From positions 1-64,000 of the forward strand of contig CAMYLJ010000018.1 of the NCBI GenBank assembly GCA_947259215.1: DNA of 64,000 nucleotides, written 5' to 3'. Below are positions 16,255-24,542 of this stretch, piece after piece. The notes beneath the pieces are model-generated. The model searched no databases and was not told the DNA's origin. It saw only the letters and a list, made by a program, of their open reading frames with translations. Made by a program: the position numbers and the translations under genes. Numbering within the stretch: the first letter of the stretch is position 1; the number at the start of each line of letters is the position of its first letter. This DNA is from an uncultured delta proteobacterium (GTDB lineage: Bacteria > Myxococcota_A > UBA9160 > JAFDET01).

Positions 16255-16749
16255 TCAGTTCTCGGGGCCGACGAGCGGCTGGCGCCGCTCCTTGGCGTAG
16301 TCCTTGCGCAGGGGGTGTCCCTCGAACTCCTCGTACAGCAGCAGCCGGCGCAGGTCCGGGTGACCGTCGAAGCGGATGCCGTAGAGGTCCCAGACCTCGC
16401 GCTCGAGCCAGTTGGCGCCCGGCCAGACCGGAATCGCGCTCGGGACCGTGCAGTCGTCCTCCGGCACGCCGACCTTCACGCGCAGGCGGTGGTTCTTCTC
16501 GAGGGAGTAGAGGTGGTAGACCACCTCGAAGCGCGGATTCCCGTCCTGCTCCAGGTGGTCCACGGCGCACAGGTCCGTGAGCATCTGGAAGGCGCACTCC
16601 GGGTCGTCGCGCAGGAAGTGCAGCGCATCCGGCAGGCGCGCGCGTTCCACCACCGCCGTGGCGTCGCCGTGCTGGGCGTGGGTGGCCGTGACGGCGTCGC
16701 CGTGGGCGTCCAGCAGGCGCCGCAGGGCCGCGGAGCCGAAGTCCTCCAT
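16255..16749 (-). CDS. nuoC: NADH-quinone oxidoreductase subunit C
   Basis: 164-residue 30-kDa subunit of complex I, which packs against NuoD in the peripheral arm. The signature is at VWPGANWLEREVWDLYGIRF (about 105-124), followed by HPDLRRLLLYEEFEGHPLRKD. ATG 16749 overlaps the nuoI stop codon by one base (TGATG), so the two are translationally coupled. It is a separate gene, not fused to nuoD. Confidence 0.95.
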   Translation of the reverse strand: MEDFGSAALRRLLDAHGDAVTATHAQHGDATAVVERARLPDALHFLRDDPECAFQMLTDLCAVDHLEQDGNPRFEVVYHLYSLEKNHRLRVKVGVPEDDCTVPSAIPVWPGANWLEREVWDLYGIRFDGHPDLRRLLLYEEFEGHPLRKDYAKERRQPLVGPEN

Positions 16750-17318
16750 CAGGACTTCCCGGCCGGCGCGGACTGGCGGTCGTACTCGGCACGCAGGAAG
16801 TCGAGGCGGCGCTTCAGCAGGTGCTCCGGCACCAGCAGCTGCTCCTTGTGGAAGTTCATGGCGCCGCGCTCGTAGGTGGAGATCTCGCACTCCCGCGACA
16901 GCACGATGGCCTCCTCGGGGCAGGCCTCCTCGCACAGGCCGCAGAACATGCAGCGCGACATGTCGATGTCGAAGACCTCGGGGTAGCGCTCGATGCCGGA
17001 GCCCGCGAGCTCGCCGGGCAGGATGCTGATGCAGTCCGTGGGGCACGCGAACTCGCACAGGCCGCAGGCCACGCACTTGGGCTGGCCGTTGTCGAGCGCC
17101 ACCAGCACGGGCATGCCCCGGAAGGCGTCGGCGTAGTCGACGCGCTCCTCCGGGTACTGCACCACGAAGTCGGTGCGATCGCCGGTGATGAAGCCCCGCA
17201 TGTTGCGGAAGAAGTGGCGCGAGGCCGTGGCGAAGCCCTTCACGATCATGGGGACGTAGAGGCGCTCCAGGAACCCCAGGTTCTCGTGGCGCTTCACCTT
17301 CACGACGCGGACCGGCAT
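16749..17318 (-). CDS. nuoI: NADH-quinone oxidoreductase subunit I (two [4Fe-4S])
   Basis: 189-residue ferredoxin-like subunit of complex I that carries electrons towards cluster N2. Two complete Cys motifs are present: CVACGLCEFACPTDC (about 75-90) and CMFCGLCEEACPEEA (about 118-132). The N-terminal part GFATASRHFFRNM is the amphipathic membrane-facing helix. ATG 17318 has no Shine-Dalgarno sequence but a TATACT hexamer 8 nt upstream, so the transcript may be leaderless. Having nuoI first, before nuoC and nuoD, is an unusual order; nuoB lies 11 kb away and the remaining subunits are outside the window. Confidence 0.95.
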   Translation of the reverse strand: MPVRVVKVKRHENLGFLERLYVPMIVKGFATASRHFFRNMRGFITGDRTDFVVQYPEERVDYADAFRGMPVLVALDNGQPKCVACGLCEFACPTDCISILPGELAGSGIERYPEVFDIDMSRCMFCGLCEEACPEEAIVLSRECEISTYERGAMNFHKEQLLVPEHLLKRRLDFLRAEYDRQSAPAGKS

Positions 17319-17326
17319 CGGCGCCG

Positions 17327-17332
17327 AGTATA
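17327..17332 (-). promoter_or_regulatory. Probable -10 box of nuoICD (leaderless)
   Basis: TATACT on the minus strand, 8 nt before ATG 17318. This is close to the sigma-70 consensus TATAAT. A weak TGGTCA lies about 16 nt further upstream. Confidence 0.5.
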
Positions 17333-17415
17333 GGCAAGCGGGCCCGGCTGACCAGAGCTGCAGGCCGGTAACTCCCCGATTCAAGCGGGAAATCCGGCGT
17401 CGGGCCGGGCGGCGA

Positions 17416-18228
17416 CTAGGCCGGCTCGCCGGCCCGCGCCATGGCGGCCCGTGCGCGGGCGAAGCGCTGATCCAGCACCGCCGCGAAGGCGTCGTCGCTG
17501 AAGATGTAGAGGGCATCCTCGCGGATCCCGCGCACGGCGTGGCGGGCCACGGCCTCCGGGGTCGCACCGACGGCCATGCCGACCTCGATCGTCTCCATCC
17601 CGGGCTTCGCCTCGCCCAGCTCCGCCGGCCGGTTGCGCGCCGCGAGGTGCAGGTTGGTCTGGGTGAAGGAGGGGCACAGGACGCTCACGCCGATGCCGTG
17701 GGGCGCCAGCTCCCCGGCCAGCGCCTCGCTGTAGCCCACCACGGCGTACTTGGTCGTGCTGTACATCCCGAGGGCTCCGCCGGAGAGGAACCCGCCCACC
17801 GACGCCGTGTTCAGGATGTGCGCCGGCTCGCCCTGGGCCACCAGCCGCGGCCCGAAGACGTCGCAGCCGAAGCGCACCCCGTGGAAGTTCACGCCCAGGA
17901 GCCACTCCCAGTCCGCGTCGGTCGTGTCGAGGAGCGAGCCGCCCTGGCAGACCCCGGCGTTGTTGCAGACGAGGTGGGCCCCGCCGAGCTCGGCCCATAC
18001 CGTGTCGGCCAGGGACTCGACCTGCTTGCGGCGCGAGACGTCCGCCCGCACCACGATGGCTTCCGCCCCGCCGGCGCGCAGCTCCTCGGCCAGGGCCGAC
18101 ACCGGGCCTTCCTCGACGTCCACCAGCGCCAGGCGCATGCGCTCGCCGGCGAGGGCGCGGGCCAGGCCTGCGCCGATGCCACTGCCGGCACCCGTGACCA
18201 CCGCCACCCTGCCGGCCAGCTCCTTCAC
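17416..18228 (-). CDS. Short-chain dehydrogenase/reductase
   Basis: 270-residue classical SDR, an NAD(P)-dependent alcohol/ketone oxidoreductase. Rossmann motif TGAGSGIG at about 12-19, an Asp after beta-2 (LALVDVEEG), which favours NAD, CNNAGV near 90, catalytic Ser in ILNTASVGGF, and YSTTK with the Tyr-x3-Lys pair near 160. GTG 18228 overlaps the stop of the upstream flavin-dependent oxidoreductase gene (GTGA), so the two are co-translated. Substrate unknown; the partner suggests a catabolic or detoxifying pathway. Confidence 0.9.
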   Translation of the reverse strand: MKELAGRVAVVTGAGSGIGAGLARALAGERMRLALVDVEEGPVSALAEELRAGGAEAIVVRADVSRRKQVESLADTVWAELGGAHLVCNNAGVCQGGSLLDTTDADWEWLLGVNFHGVRFGCDVFGPRLVAQGEPAHILNTASVGGFLSGGALGMYSTTKYAVVGYSEALAGELAPHGIGVSVLCPSFTQTNLHLAARNRPAELGEAKPGMETIEVGMAVGATPEAVARHAVRGIREDALYIFSDDAFAAVLDQRFARARAAMARAGEPA

Positions 18229-19343
18229 GCGTCGCCCCGTTCGAACTCGGGGATCACGTACTTCCCCATCAGCTCGATGGTCTGCATCACCTTCTCGTGG
18301 GGGATCTTGTACGGGTTCACTAGGCAGAGCAGCAGATCGGCTCCGGTCGCCTCGTAGGCCTTGCAGCGCTCGATCACCTCGTCGGGATCGCCGGCAATCA
18401 CGGCGTTCATGGCCAGCAGCGCGTCCAGGGAGGCCAGCTCGTGCAGGCGCTTCTCCACGGCCTCGCGAGCCTGCTCCAGGTAGTCGTAGGTGCCGTCGGC
18501 CTCGGCCTTCAGCTCCTCGAGCCAGAGCGGCACCGACGAGACCAGCTCTGCGGAGGTCTTGGCGTACCACGCGAAGGACTCGCGCGAGACGTCGTACGAC
18601 TCCTGCTGGCTGGGCGCGCAGTTCACCATGGTGAAGCAGGCGGCCCGGTTGTTCACCACGGCGCCCACGGGCTTCTCGCAGGCGACCTGGCCGGCGCGGT
18701 AGAGATCGATCCGCTCCTTCAGCTCCGCAGGCGGCGTGCCCACGCTGAAGGAGAGCAGGCCAAGTCCCAGCTGGCCCATCATGCGGTGCCCGTCCGGGCT
18801 GCCCGTGGCGCCCCAGATCGGCGGGTGCGGCTTCTGGAGGGGCTTCGGCTGCACGCGCCGGCGCGGCATGCTCCAGTGCTCGCCTTCGAACTGCGCGTAC
18901 TCCTCGGTCCAGCAGGTGACGATGTGCTCCACCGCCTCGCGCCACATGCCGCGGGTCTCGTTGGGATGGACGCCGAAGCCCTCCATCTCGATGCGGGTGC
19001 TGGAGCGGCCGGTGCCGAACTCCACGCGCCCGTCGGAGAGCAGGTCGAGCACGGCCGCCGACTCGGCGGAGCGCACCGGGTGGTTGTAGGGCTTCGGGCC
19101 GAGTCGCACGCCGTAGCCGATCTTGATGCGCTCCGTGCTCGCGGCGATGGCGCCGTACAGCACCTCCGGGTTGGAGCAGTGGGAGTACTCCTCCAGGAAG
19201 TGGTGCTCGACGGTCCAGACCGAGTCGAAGCCCGCCGCCTCGCCGGCCACGGTCTGCGCGAGGGTGTTCTTGAAGGCCTCGTGCTCGCTGTGCTCGCCCC
19301 AGGGCCGCGCGACCGGAATCTCGTAGAACAACGCGAACTTCAT
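18225..19343 (-). CDS. LLM-class (luciferase-like) flavin-dependent oxidoreductase
   Basis: 372 residues, TIM-barrel luciferase-like monooxygenase family using FMN or F420. Visible features: FALFYEIPVARPWGE, FDSVWTVEHHFLEEYSHCSN, IKIGYGVRLGPKPYNHPVR, LDLLSDGRVEFGTGRSS, and PHPPIWGATGSPDGHRMMG. The start ATG 19343 follows GGAGGCGA. The substrate is not evident; relatives include alkanal and sulfonate monooxygenases. It leads a two-gene unit with the SDR. Confidence 0.88.
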   Translation of the reverse strand: MKFALFYEIPVARPWGEHSEHEAFKNTLAQTVAGEAAGFDSVWTVEHHFLEEYSHCSNPEVLYGAIAASTERIKIGYGVRLGPKPYNHPVRSAESAAVLDLLSDGRVEFGTGRSSTRIEMEGFGVHPNETRGMWREAVEHIVTCWTEEYAQFEGEHWSMPRRRVQPKPLQKPHPPIWGATGSPDGHRMMGQLGLGLLSFSVGTPPAELKERIDLYRAGQVACEKPVGAVVNNRAACFTMVNCAPSQQESYDVSRESFAWYAKTSAELVSSVPLWLEELKAEADGTYDYLEQAREAVEKRLHELASLDALLAMNAVIAGDPDEVIERCKAYEATGADLLLCLVNPYKIPHEKVMQTIELMGKYVIPEFERGDA

Positions 19344-19405
19344 GACTCGCCTCCAGAGCGCGGACGCTAGCTATGGGTGCGAGGCTCGGCCAGCCGGCCG
19401 GACCC

Positions 19406-20473
19406 CTACACGCCGTTCAGGGCCTCGGCCGCATCCAGTACGCCCCCGATGTCGTGGAAGTCCACCGTGACGAAGTTCGGGATCTGGGCCTGGATGTCGC
19501 GGCACAGGAAGGCGCGCTCCGTCAGGGCCGGCCCGTGGTTCGCCAGGTCGGCGAGGATCGGACTCCCCGCGGTGGCCGTGATGAAGTGGTTCAGGATGAA
19601 GAGGTCCGCTCCCGGATCGCCCCGGTTGTCGACGCAGCCCTCCGGGCCGAAGAGACGCGCGGTCAGGACGTCGAGAGGATCGTCGAACAGGCTGAAGTCG
19701 AAGTCCGTCTCGAACGCGAAGTCCCACACGTAGTGATGCCACGGCAGGCTGGCAGCGGGATCGTCGGTCAGCACCACGAGCCGGCGTCCGGCGCGGATCA
19801 TCTCGCGCAGGCTCGGCCAGGGCTCGCCCGGAACCTGGACGTGCGCGTGCGCCAGCAGGCCGCTGGCCGCGAAGGCCGCGGCGGTGTCCGTCTCGCTGAT
19901 GTACGCCTCGAAGATGATCGTCACGACCTCCGTGGGGTGCGCCTCGAGGAAGGCTCGGATCCAGCCCAGCCCCTCCACCAGGTCGATGCGCCCCAGGTCC
20001 TGGCCTCCGAGCTGGCAGGAGCTGTGGCAGAGCCAGCTGGCGCCAGCCTCGTAGTGGGTGTCGAGCATCAGACCGCGCATCCCGTCGACGAGCTGCTGGC
20101 GCAGGCTCGCGGTGTGGTTCGCCACCAGCGGGTCGAAGCCGTCGTCGAGAGCCGACATGGCGTTGTGGGAGGTGGCGTAGGCCAGCTGGTTGTAGGCGCG
20201 GTCGCAGATCGGGGCGTCGTTGCAGAGGAGCTCTTCCTGGGAGGAGACCACCTGGCCCTGGTCCACGAGGTCCACGTCGCCGTCGCGGTCGACGTCGGCC
20301 GCCAGACACTCGACCGCTTCGTCCGGATCCACGCCCAGGCAGGCGGAGACCGCCTCCACGTCGGCCGCGTCCACGACCCCGTCCCCGGTGACATCGCCGG
20401 ACGGGGGCAGACAAGCGAGCGTCAGGGCCAGGAGGGAGCCGGTGAGGCGGCACGCAGCAAGCTTCCAGCGCAT
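19406..20473 (-). CDS. Lipoprotein with dockerin-like repeats and a PI-PLC X-like domain
   Basis: 355 residues. The signal MRWKLAACRLTGSLLALTLAC has a lipobox (LTLAC). Two calcium-loop segments follow, GDVTGDGVVDAADVEAV and ADVDRDGDVDLVDQGQVV, as in type I dockerins. The rest resembles phosphatidylinositol-specific phospholipase C: YATSHNAMSA (first catalytic His), GMRGLMLDTHYE (second His), and FLEAHPTEVVTIIFEAY. Expected at the outer membrane or cell surface, with phosphodiesterase activity on lipid head groups; the real substrate is unknown. ATG 20473 is preferred over 20491 because it starts the signal peptide; TATGGT lies 8 nt upstream of it. Confidence 0.82.
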   Translation of the reverse strand: MRWKLAACRLTGSLLALTLACLPPSGDVTGDGVVDAADVEAVSACLGVDPDEAVECLAADVDRDGDVDLVDQGQVVSSQEELLCNDAPICDRAYNQLAYATSHNAMSALDDGFDPLVANHTASLRQQLVDGMRGLMLDTHYEAGASWLCHSSCQLGGQDLGRIDLVEGLGWIRAFLEAHPTEVVTIIFEAYISETDTAAAFAASGLLAHAHVQVPGEPWPSLREMIRAGRRLVVLTDDPAASLPWHHYVWDFAFETDFDFSLFDDPLDVLTARLFGPEGCVDNRGDPGADLFILNHFITATAGSPILADLANHGPALTERAFLCRDIQAQIPNFVTVDFHDIGGVLDAAEALNGV

Positions 20474-20481
20474 CGGATGCC

Positions 20482-20487
20482 ACCATA
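20482..20487 (-). promoter_or_regulatory. Possible -10 box, leaderless start of the PLC-like gene
   Basis: TATGGT on the minus strand, 8 nt before ATG 20473, with no Shine-Dalgarno sequence between them. Confidence 0.42.
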
Positions 20488-20516
20488 CCACGCGGGCAGC
20501 GGGTCGCCCGGAGCGG

Positions 20517-21398
20517 CTACTCCTCGGCGCGGGCTTCGGCCAGCCGGTCGGCGTGGTAGGAGCTGCGGACCAGGGGACCGGCGGCTGCGTCGCGGAAGCC
20601 GAGCTCGCGGGCGCGCTCGGCCCAGGCGTCGAAGGCCTCGGGCGCGACCCAGCGGTCCACCGGGAGATGATCCGGCGAAGGCCGGAGGTACTGACCCAGG
20701 GTGACGAGGCGCACGCCGTGGGTGCGCAGGTCGCGCAGGGTCTGGTCGATCTCGAGGTCCGTCTCGCCCAGGCCCAGCATGATCCCGCTCTTGGTGGGAA
20801 TCTCCGGCGCGAGCTTCGCGGCCCGGGCCAGCAGCCCGAGCGAGCGCGCGTAGCGACCCGCCTTGCGCACGGACCGCTGGAGTCGCTCGACCGTCTCGAG
20901 GTTGTGGTTCAGCACGTCCGGCCTCGCGTCGAGCACCGTCCGCAGGTCCCGCTCGCAGCCCTTGTAGTCCGGGATCAGCACCTCGATCCCGGTGCCGGGG
21001 CAGCGCTCGCGGATGGCGCGCACCGTGGCCGCCATCTGACCGGCGCCGCCGTCCGCGAGATCGTCCCGCGCCACCGCGGTCACGACGGCGAATCGCAGCC
21101 CCAGCTCCGCCACCGCCTGCGCGACGCGCGCGGGCTCGCCCGGATCGAGCGCGCCGGGCCGCCCCGTCGCCACGTCGCAGAAGCCGCAGGCGCGCGTGCA
21201 AGTGTTGCCGCCGATCATAAAGGTGGCCGTGCCGCGCGACCAGCATTCGCCGAGGTTGGGGCAGGCCGCCGAGAAGCAGACCGTGTTCAGGCGCTGGCCC
21301 TCGACGAGCTGCTGGACGCGTTCGAACTCCGGGCTCGCGCGCAGGCGCACCCGCAGCCACGGGGGCCGCTCGCGGCCGACCTCCGGGGCGGCGCTCAC
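20517..21398 (-). CDS. lipA: Lipoyl synthase
   Basis: 293-residue radical-SAM enzyme that inserts two sulfurs into protein-bound octanoyl groups. Both iron-sulfur motifs are present: the auxiliary cluster CFSAACPNLGEC (about 47-58) and the SAM-cluster CTRACGFC (about 73-80). Also visible: VLNHNLETVERL, TKSGIMLGLGET and the C-terminal RSSYHA with the Ser ligand. GTG 21398 overlaps the lipB stop codon (GTGA). It acts on the E2 proteins encoded just upstream. Confidence 0.96.
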   Translation of the reverse strand: MSAAPEVGRERPPWLRVRLRASPEFERVQQLVEGQRLNTVCFSAACPNLGECWSRGTATFMIGGNTCTRACGFCDVATGRPGALDPGEPARVAQAVAELGLRFAVVTAVARDDLADGGAGQMAATVRAIRERCPGTGIEVLIPDYKGCERDLRTVLDARPDVLNHNLETVERLQRSVRKAGRYARSLGLLARAAKLAPEIPTKSGIMLGLGETDLEIDQTLRDLRTHGVRLVTLGQYLRPSPDHLPVDRWVAPEAFDAWAERARELGFRDAAAGPLVRSSYHADRLAEARAEE

Positions 21399-22054
21399 GC
21401 GAACCTCCGGCGCAGCGCCTCGCCGACGGCGACGCGCGCGCGTGCGGAGAGGTCCGCCGGGGCGCCCTCCCCGAGCTCCCGGGCCAGCGTCGTCATCGTC
21501 ACCCCGTGCAGACCGCAGGGCACGATGGCCCCGAAGCCAGCCAGGTCCGGCTCCACGTTGAGCGCGAAGCCGTGGCAGGTCACCCAGCCGCGCAGCCCCA
21601 CCCCGATGGAGGCGAGCTTGCGCGGCGGGTCGGCGGCGGCGGCGAAGACACCGGTCATTCCGTCCACGACGGTAGCCGTCACGCCCAGCTCGGCCACGGC
21701 CTCCACCAGCGCGGCCTCCAGGTCGCGCAGGTAGCGATGCACGTCGCGGCGGTCCCGAGCGCCGAGGTCGAGGATCGGATACCCCACGAGCTGCCCGGGG
21801 CCGTGCCAGGTGACGTCGCCGCCGCGCGCGACCTCGTGCACCTCGACGCCGCGCCGCGCCAGGGCGGCCGGCGACTCCAGCAGGTGCTCCGTGCGCGTGC
21901 TGCGCCCGAGGGTCACGACCGGCGGATGCTCGAGCAGCAGCACCACTTCGGGCCTCGACCCGCTGCGGACGCCGTCGAGACACTTGCGCTGTCGCTCCAG
22001 GCCCTCGGCGTAGGGAACGGCGCCGAGCCACTCGATGCCGAGCTCAGTCGGCAT
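21395..22054 (-). CDS. lipB: Octanoyl-[acyl-carrier-protein]:protein octanoyltransferase
   Basis: 219 residues. Transfers octanoate from ACP to lipoyl domains, the step before LipA. Motifs: RGGDVTWHGPGQLVGYPILD near 78-97, the catalytic Lys in KLASIGV, TCHGFALNV, and the catalytic Cys in IVPCGLHGV. Its ATG lies 11 nt inside the end of pdhC, so expression is tied to that of its substrate protein. Confidence 0.96.
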   Translation of the reverse strand: MPTELGIEWLGAVPYAEGLERQRKCLDGVRSGSRPEVVLLLEHPPVVTLGRSTRTEHLLESPAALARRGVEVHEVARGGDVTWHGPGQLVGYPILDLGARDRRDVHRYLRDLEAALVEAVAELGVTATVVDGMTGVFAAAADPPRKLASIGVGLRGWVTCHGFALNVEPDLAGFGAIVPCGLHGVTMTTLARELGEGAPADLSARARVAVGEALRRRFA

Positions 22055-23543
22055 CGCCCTCGTCCGCCAGCAGCTCCTGGGGCTGCTCGAGTACGCGCTT
22101 CAGCTCCGCCAGGAACTGCGCGGCCTTGGCGCCGTCCAGCACCCGGTGATCCACCCCCAGGCCGAGCATGATGCGGCGTCCCAGGGTCAGCTCGCCGCCG
22201 TCGACCACGGGCACCTCGCGCATGCCGCCGACGGAGAGCACCGTCGCCTGGGGCGGCGTGATGATGGCGTAGAAGAAGTCGACGCCGAACATGCCCAGGT
22301 TCGAGATCGTGAAGGTGCCGTCGCTGTAGTCGTCCGGCGAGAGCTTCTTCTCCCGGGCCTTCTGGATCAGGGAATCGGTGGACTCGGCCAGGTCCGCCAG
22401 GGAGCGCCCCTGGCAGTCCTTCACCACCGGCGCCACCAGCTCGTCGCCCACGGCCACGGCCACGCCCACGTTCACCGGCTGGAAGAGCACGATGCGATCG
22501 TCGCGCCAGGTGGCGTTCACCTCGGGCTGCCGGCCCAGGGTCACGGCCGCCGCCTTCACCAGCATGTGGGTGTAGGTGATGCGCTGCCCGTCGGCCTTCA
22601 GACGCTCGCGCAGCGCCTGCATGGGCGCCGCGTCCACGTCCATGGAGACGTAGAAGTGGGGCGTCGACTGCTTGCTCTCGGTCATCTGGCGGATCAGGAA
22701 CTTCCGCTTCTGGGAGAGCTTGATCTCGTCGCCGTAGAGCGCCTCGGCGCGGTCGGAGCCGCCGGCCTGCTCCCGCTCCAGGTGCTTGCGCAGGTCACGC
22801 TTGGTGACGCGTCCGCCGGGTCCGGTGCCCGTCACGCGAGAGAGATCGATTCCCATCTCGTCCGCGATGCGGGCCGCCACGGGGGTGACCGGCACGTCGC
22901 CCTGCGCGGGCTGGGCCATCTCCTCCAGCGCCTTGGCGTAGCCCTCCACGTCGGAGACCAGCACCGCGCCCTCGGGGCCGCTGCCGCCGATCTCGCTCAG
23001 GTCCACGCCGCGCTCGCCCGCCACCACCCGGGCCCGGGGCGTGGCGCGCACCCGGTCCGGGTCCGGCAGGAAGAAGGCCAGCCGCGATTCGCGCGCTGGC
23101 AGCGCCAGGGCGGAGGGCGCCGGTGCGGCCGGCGCCGCGGGTGCGGGCACAGCGGCCGGGACCGGTGCCGCTACCGGAGCGGGCGCCGGCGGCGGTGCCT
23201 GGGGAGACGCGGACGGCTCCGCGGACGGGGCTGCTGCCGGCGCTGCGACCGGCGTCCCCGCCGCGAGCCCCGCCACCAGCGCCGCCACGTCCTCGTCGCT
23301 GTCGGACTCGAGCCGCACCACGGCGATCGGCGTCCCGACGGAGACGGTCTCGCCCTCGCGCACGAGGATCTTCACCAGCGTGCCGGAGACGTAGGCCTCG
23401 TACTCCATGTCGGCCTTGTCCGTCTCCACCTCGAGCAGCACCTCGCCCCGCTGGATCGCGTCGCCCTCGCGCTTGCGCCAGACGTTGACGGTGCCCTCCT
23501 CCATGGTGTCGGAGAGCTTCGGCATCTTGATTTCGCGGGGCAT
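22044..23543 (-). CDS. pdhC: Pyruvate dehydrogenase E2, dihydrolipoyl acetyltransferase
   Basis: 499 residues. The N-terminal lipoyl domain (about 1-80) carries the lipoylated Lys in VETDKADMEYEA. An Ala/Pro-rich linker follows (about 90-165). Two peripheral-subunit-binding-like segments are then visible: TPRARVVAGERGVDLSEIGG (about 170-205) and TPVAARIADEMGIDLSRVTG (about 220-255). Most E2 proteins have one. The catalytic domain (about 275-499) ends with the HxxxDG motif in GVDHRVLDGAKAAQF. It makes acetyl-CoA as the core of the complex. It lies 18 bp after pdhB and overlaps lipB. Confidence 0.94.
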   Translation of the reverse strand: MPREIKMPKLSDTMEEGTVNVWRKREGDAIQRGEVLLEVETDKADMEYEAYVSGTLVKILVREGETVSVGTPIAVVRLESDSDEDVAALVAGLAAGTPVAAPAAAPSAEPSASPQAPPPAPAPVAAPVPAAVPAPAAPAAPAPSALALPARESRLAFFLPDPDRVRATPRARVVAGERGVDLSEIGGSGPEGAVLVSDVEGYAKALEEMAQPAQGDVPVTPVAARIADEMGIDLSRVTGTGPGGRVTKRDLRKHLEREQAGGSDRAEALYGDEIKLSQKRKFLIRQMTESKQSTPHFYVSMDVDAAPMQALRERLKADGQRITYTHMLVKAAAVTLGRQPEVNATWRDDRIVLFQPVNVGVAVAVGDELVAPVVKDCQGRSLADLAESTDSLIQKAREKKLSPDDYSDGTFTISNLGMFGVDFFYAIITPPQATVLSVGGMREVPVVDGGELTLGRRIMLGLGVDHRVLDGAKAAQFLAELKRVLEQPQELLADEGDAD

Positions 23544-23561
23544 CGCGTCCTCCCCCGTGAC

Positions 23562-24542
23562 TCAGGTACAGATCTTCAGCGCCGCGCGGAACAGGTCCTC
23601 GGCGCTGGGCAGGGCGGCCTGCTCCAGGTTTCTGGCGTAGGGCGTCGGCACGTCCGCCGCCCCCACGCGCTGGACCGGCGCGTCGAGCTCGTGGAACAGG
23701 TGCTCCTGCAGGCGCGCGGCGATCTCGGCGCCGACGCCGAGCGTGCGCCAGCCCTCCTCGGCCACCACGCAGCGCCGGGTGCGTGCCACCGAGGCGTAGA
23801 GGGCGTCCCAGTCGAACGGATCGAGGGTACGCGGGTCCCAGACCTCGGCCTCGATGCCCTCTTCCGCCAGCGCCTCCGCCGCCTTCAGCGCGTCGTGCAC
23901 CATGAAGGACCACGCCACCAGGGTGACGTCGCGCCCCGGGCGCTTCGTCTCGGCCTGGCCGAGCGGGATCAGGAGCTCCTCGGACTCCTCGGGCACGGGC
24001 CCCTTCACCGAGTAGAGCCGCTCGTGCTCGACGAAGAGCACCGGGTCGTCGCAGCGGATCGACGTCTTCAGCAGGCCCTTGGCGTCGTGGGGCGTGGAAG
24101 GGATCACGACCCGGATGCCCGGGGCGTTCACGAACCAGGACTCGATCGAGTGGGAATGCTGGGCGCCCTTCTGGGTGCCGCCGCCACCCGGCGCGCGGAT
24201 CGTCAGCGGCAGGTCGAACTGCCCGCCGAACATGTACCGCATCTTCGCCACGTGGTTCACGATCTGGTCCATGGCCACGATCGCGAAGTTCATGGTCATG
24301 AGCTCCGGCACGGGACGCAGCCCGCCGAAGGCCGCACCCAGCGCCAGCCCCACGATGCCGGCCTCGGCGATCGGCGTGTCGCGCACGCGCCGCTCGCCGA
24401 ACTCCGCCATCAGCCCCTCGGTGGCCCGGAAGGTGCCGCCGAAGAGCCCGATGTCCTCGCCCATCAGGAAGACGCGCTCGTCGCGGCGCATCTCCTCGGC
24501 CATGGCCTCGATCAGGGCCTCGTAGAAGCGGATCTCACGCAT
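23562..24542 (-). CDS. pdhB: Pyruvate dehydrogenase E1 beta subunit
   Basis: 326-residue beta subunit of the thiamine-diphosphate-dependent E1. Visible: MREIRFYEALIEAMAEEMRR, FLMGEDIGLFGGTFRATEGL, DTPIAEAGIVGLALGAAFGG, PGGGGTQKGAQHSHSIESW, and the C-terminal VQRVGAADVPTPYARNLE. It overlaps pdhA by 8 bp. The assignment as pyruvate rather than branched-chain E1 rests on sequence resemblance and on the neighbouring acetyltransferase. Confidence 0.94.
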   Translation of the reverse strand: MREIRFYEALIEAMAEEMRRDERVFLMGEDIGLFGGTFRATEGLMAEFGERRVRDTPIAEAGIVGLALGAAFGGLRPVPELMTMNFAIVAMDQIVNHVAKMRYMFGGQFDLPLTIRAPGGGGTQKGAQHSHSIESWFVNAPGIRVVIPSTPHDAKGLLKTSIRCDDPVLFVEHERLYSVKGPVPEESEELLIPLGQAETKRPGRDVTLVAWSFMVHDALKAAEALAEEGIEAEVWDPRTLDPFDWDALYASVARTRRCVVAEEGWRTLGVGAEIAARLQEHLFHELDAPVQRVGAADVPTPYARNLEQAALPSAEDLFRAALKICT

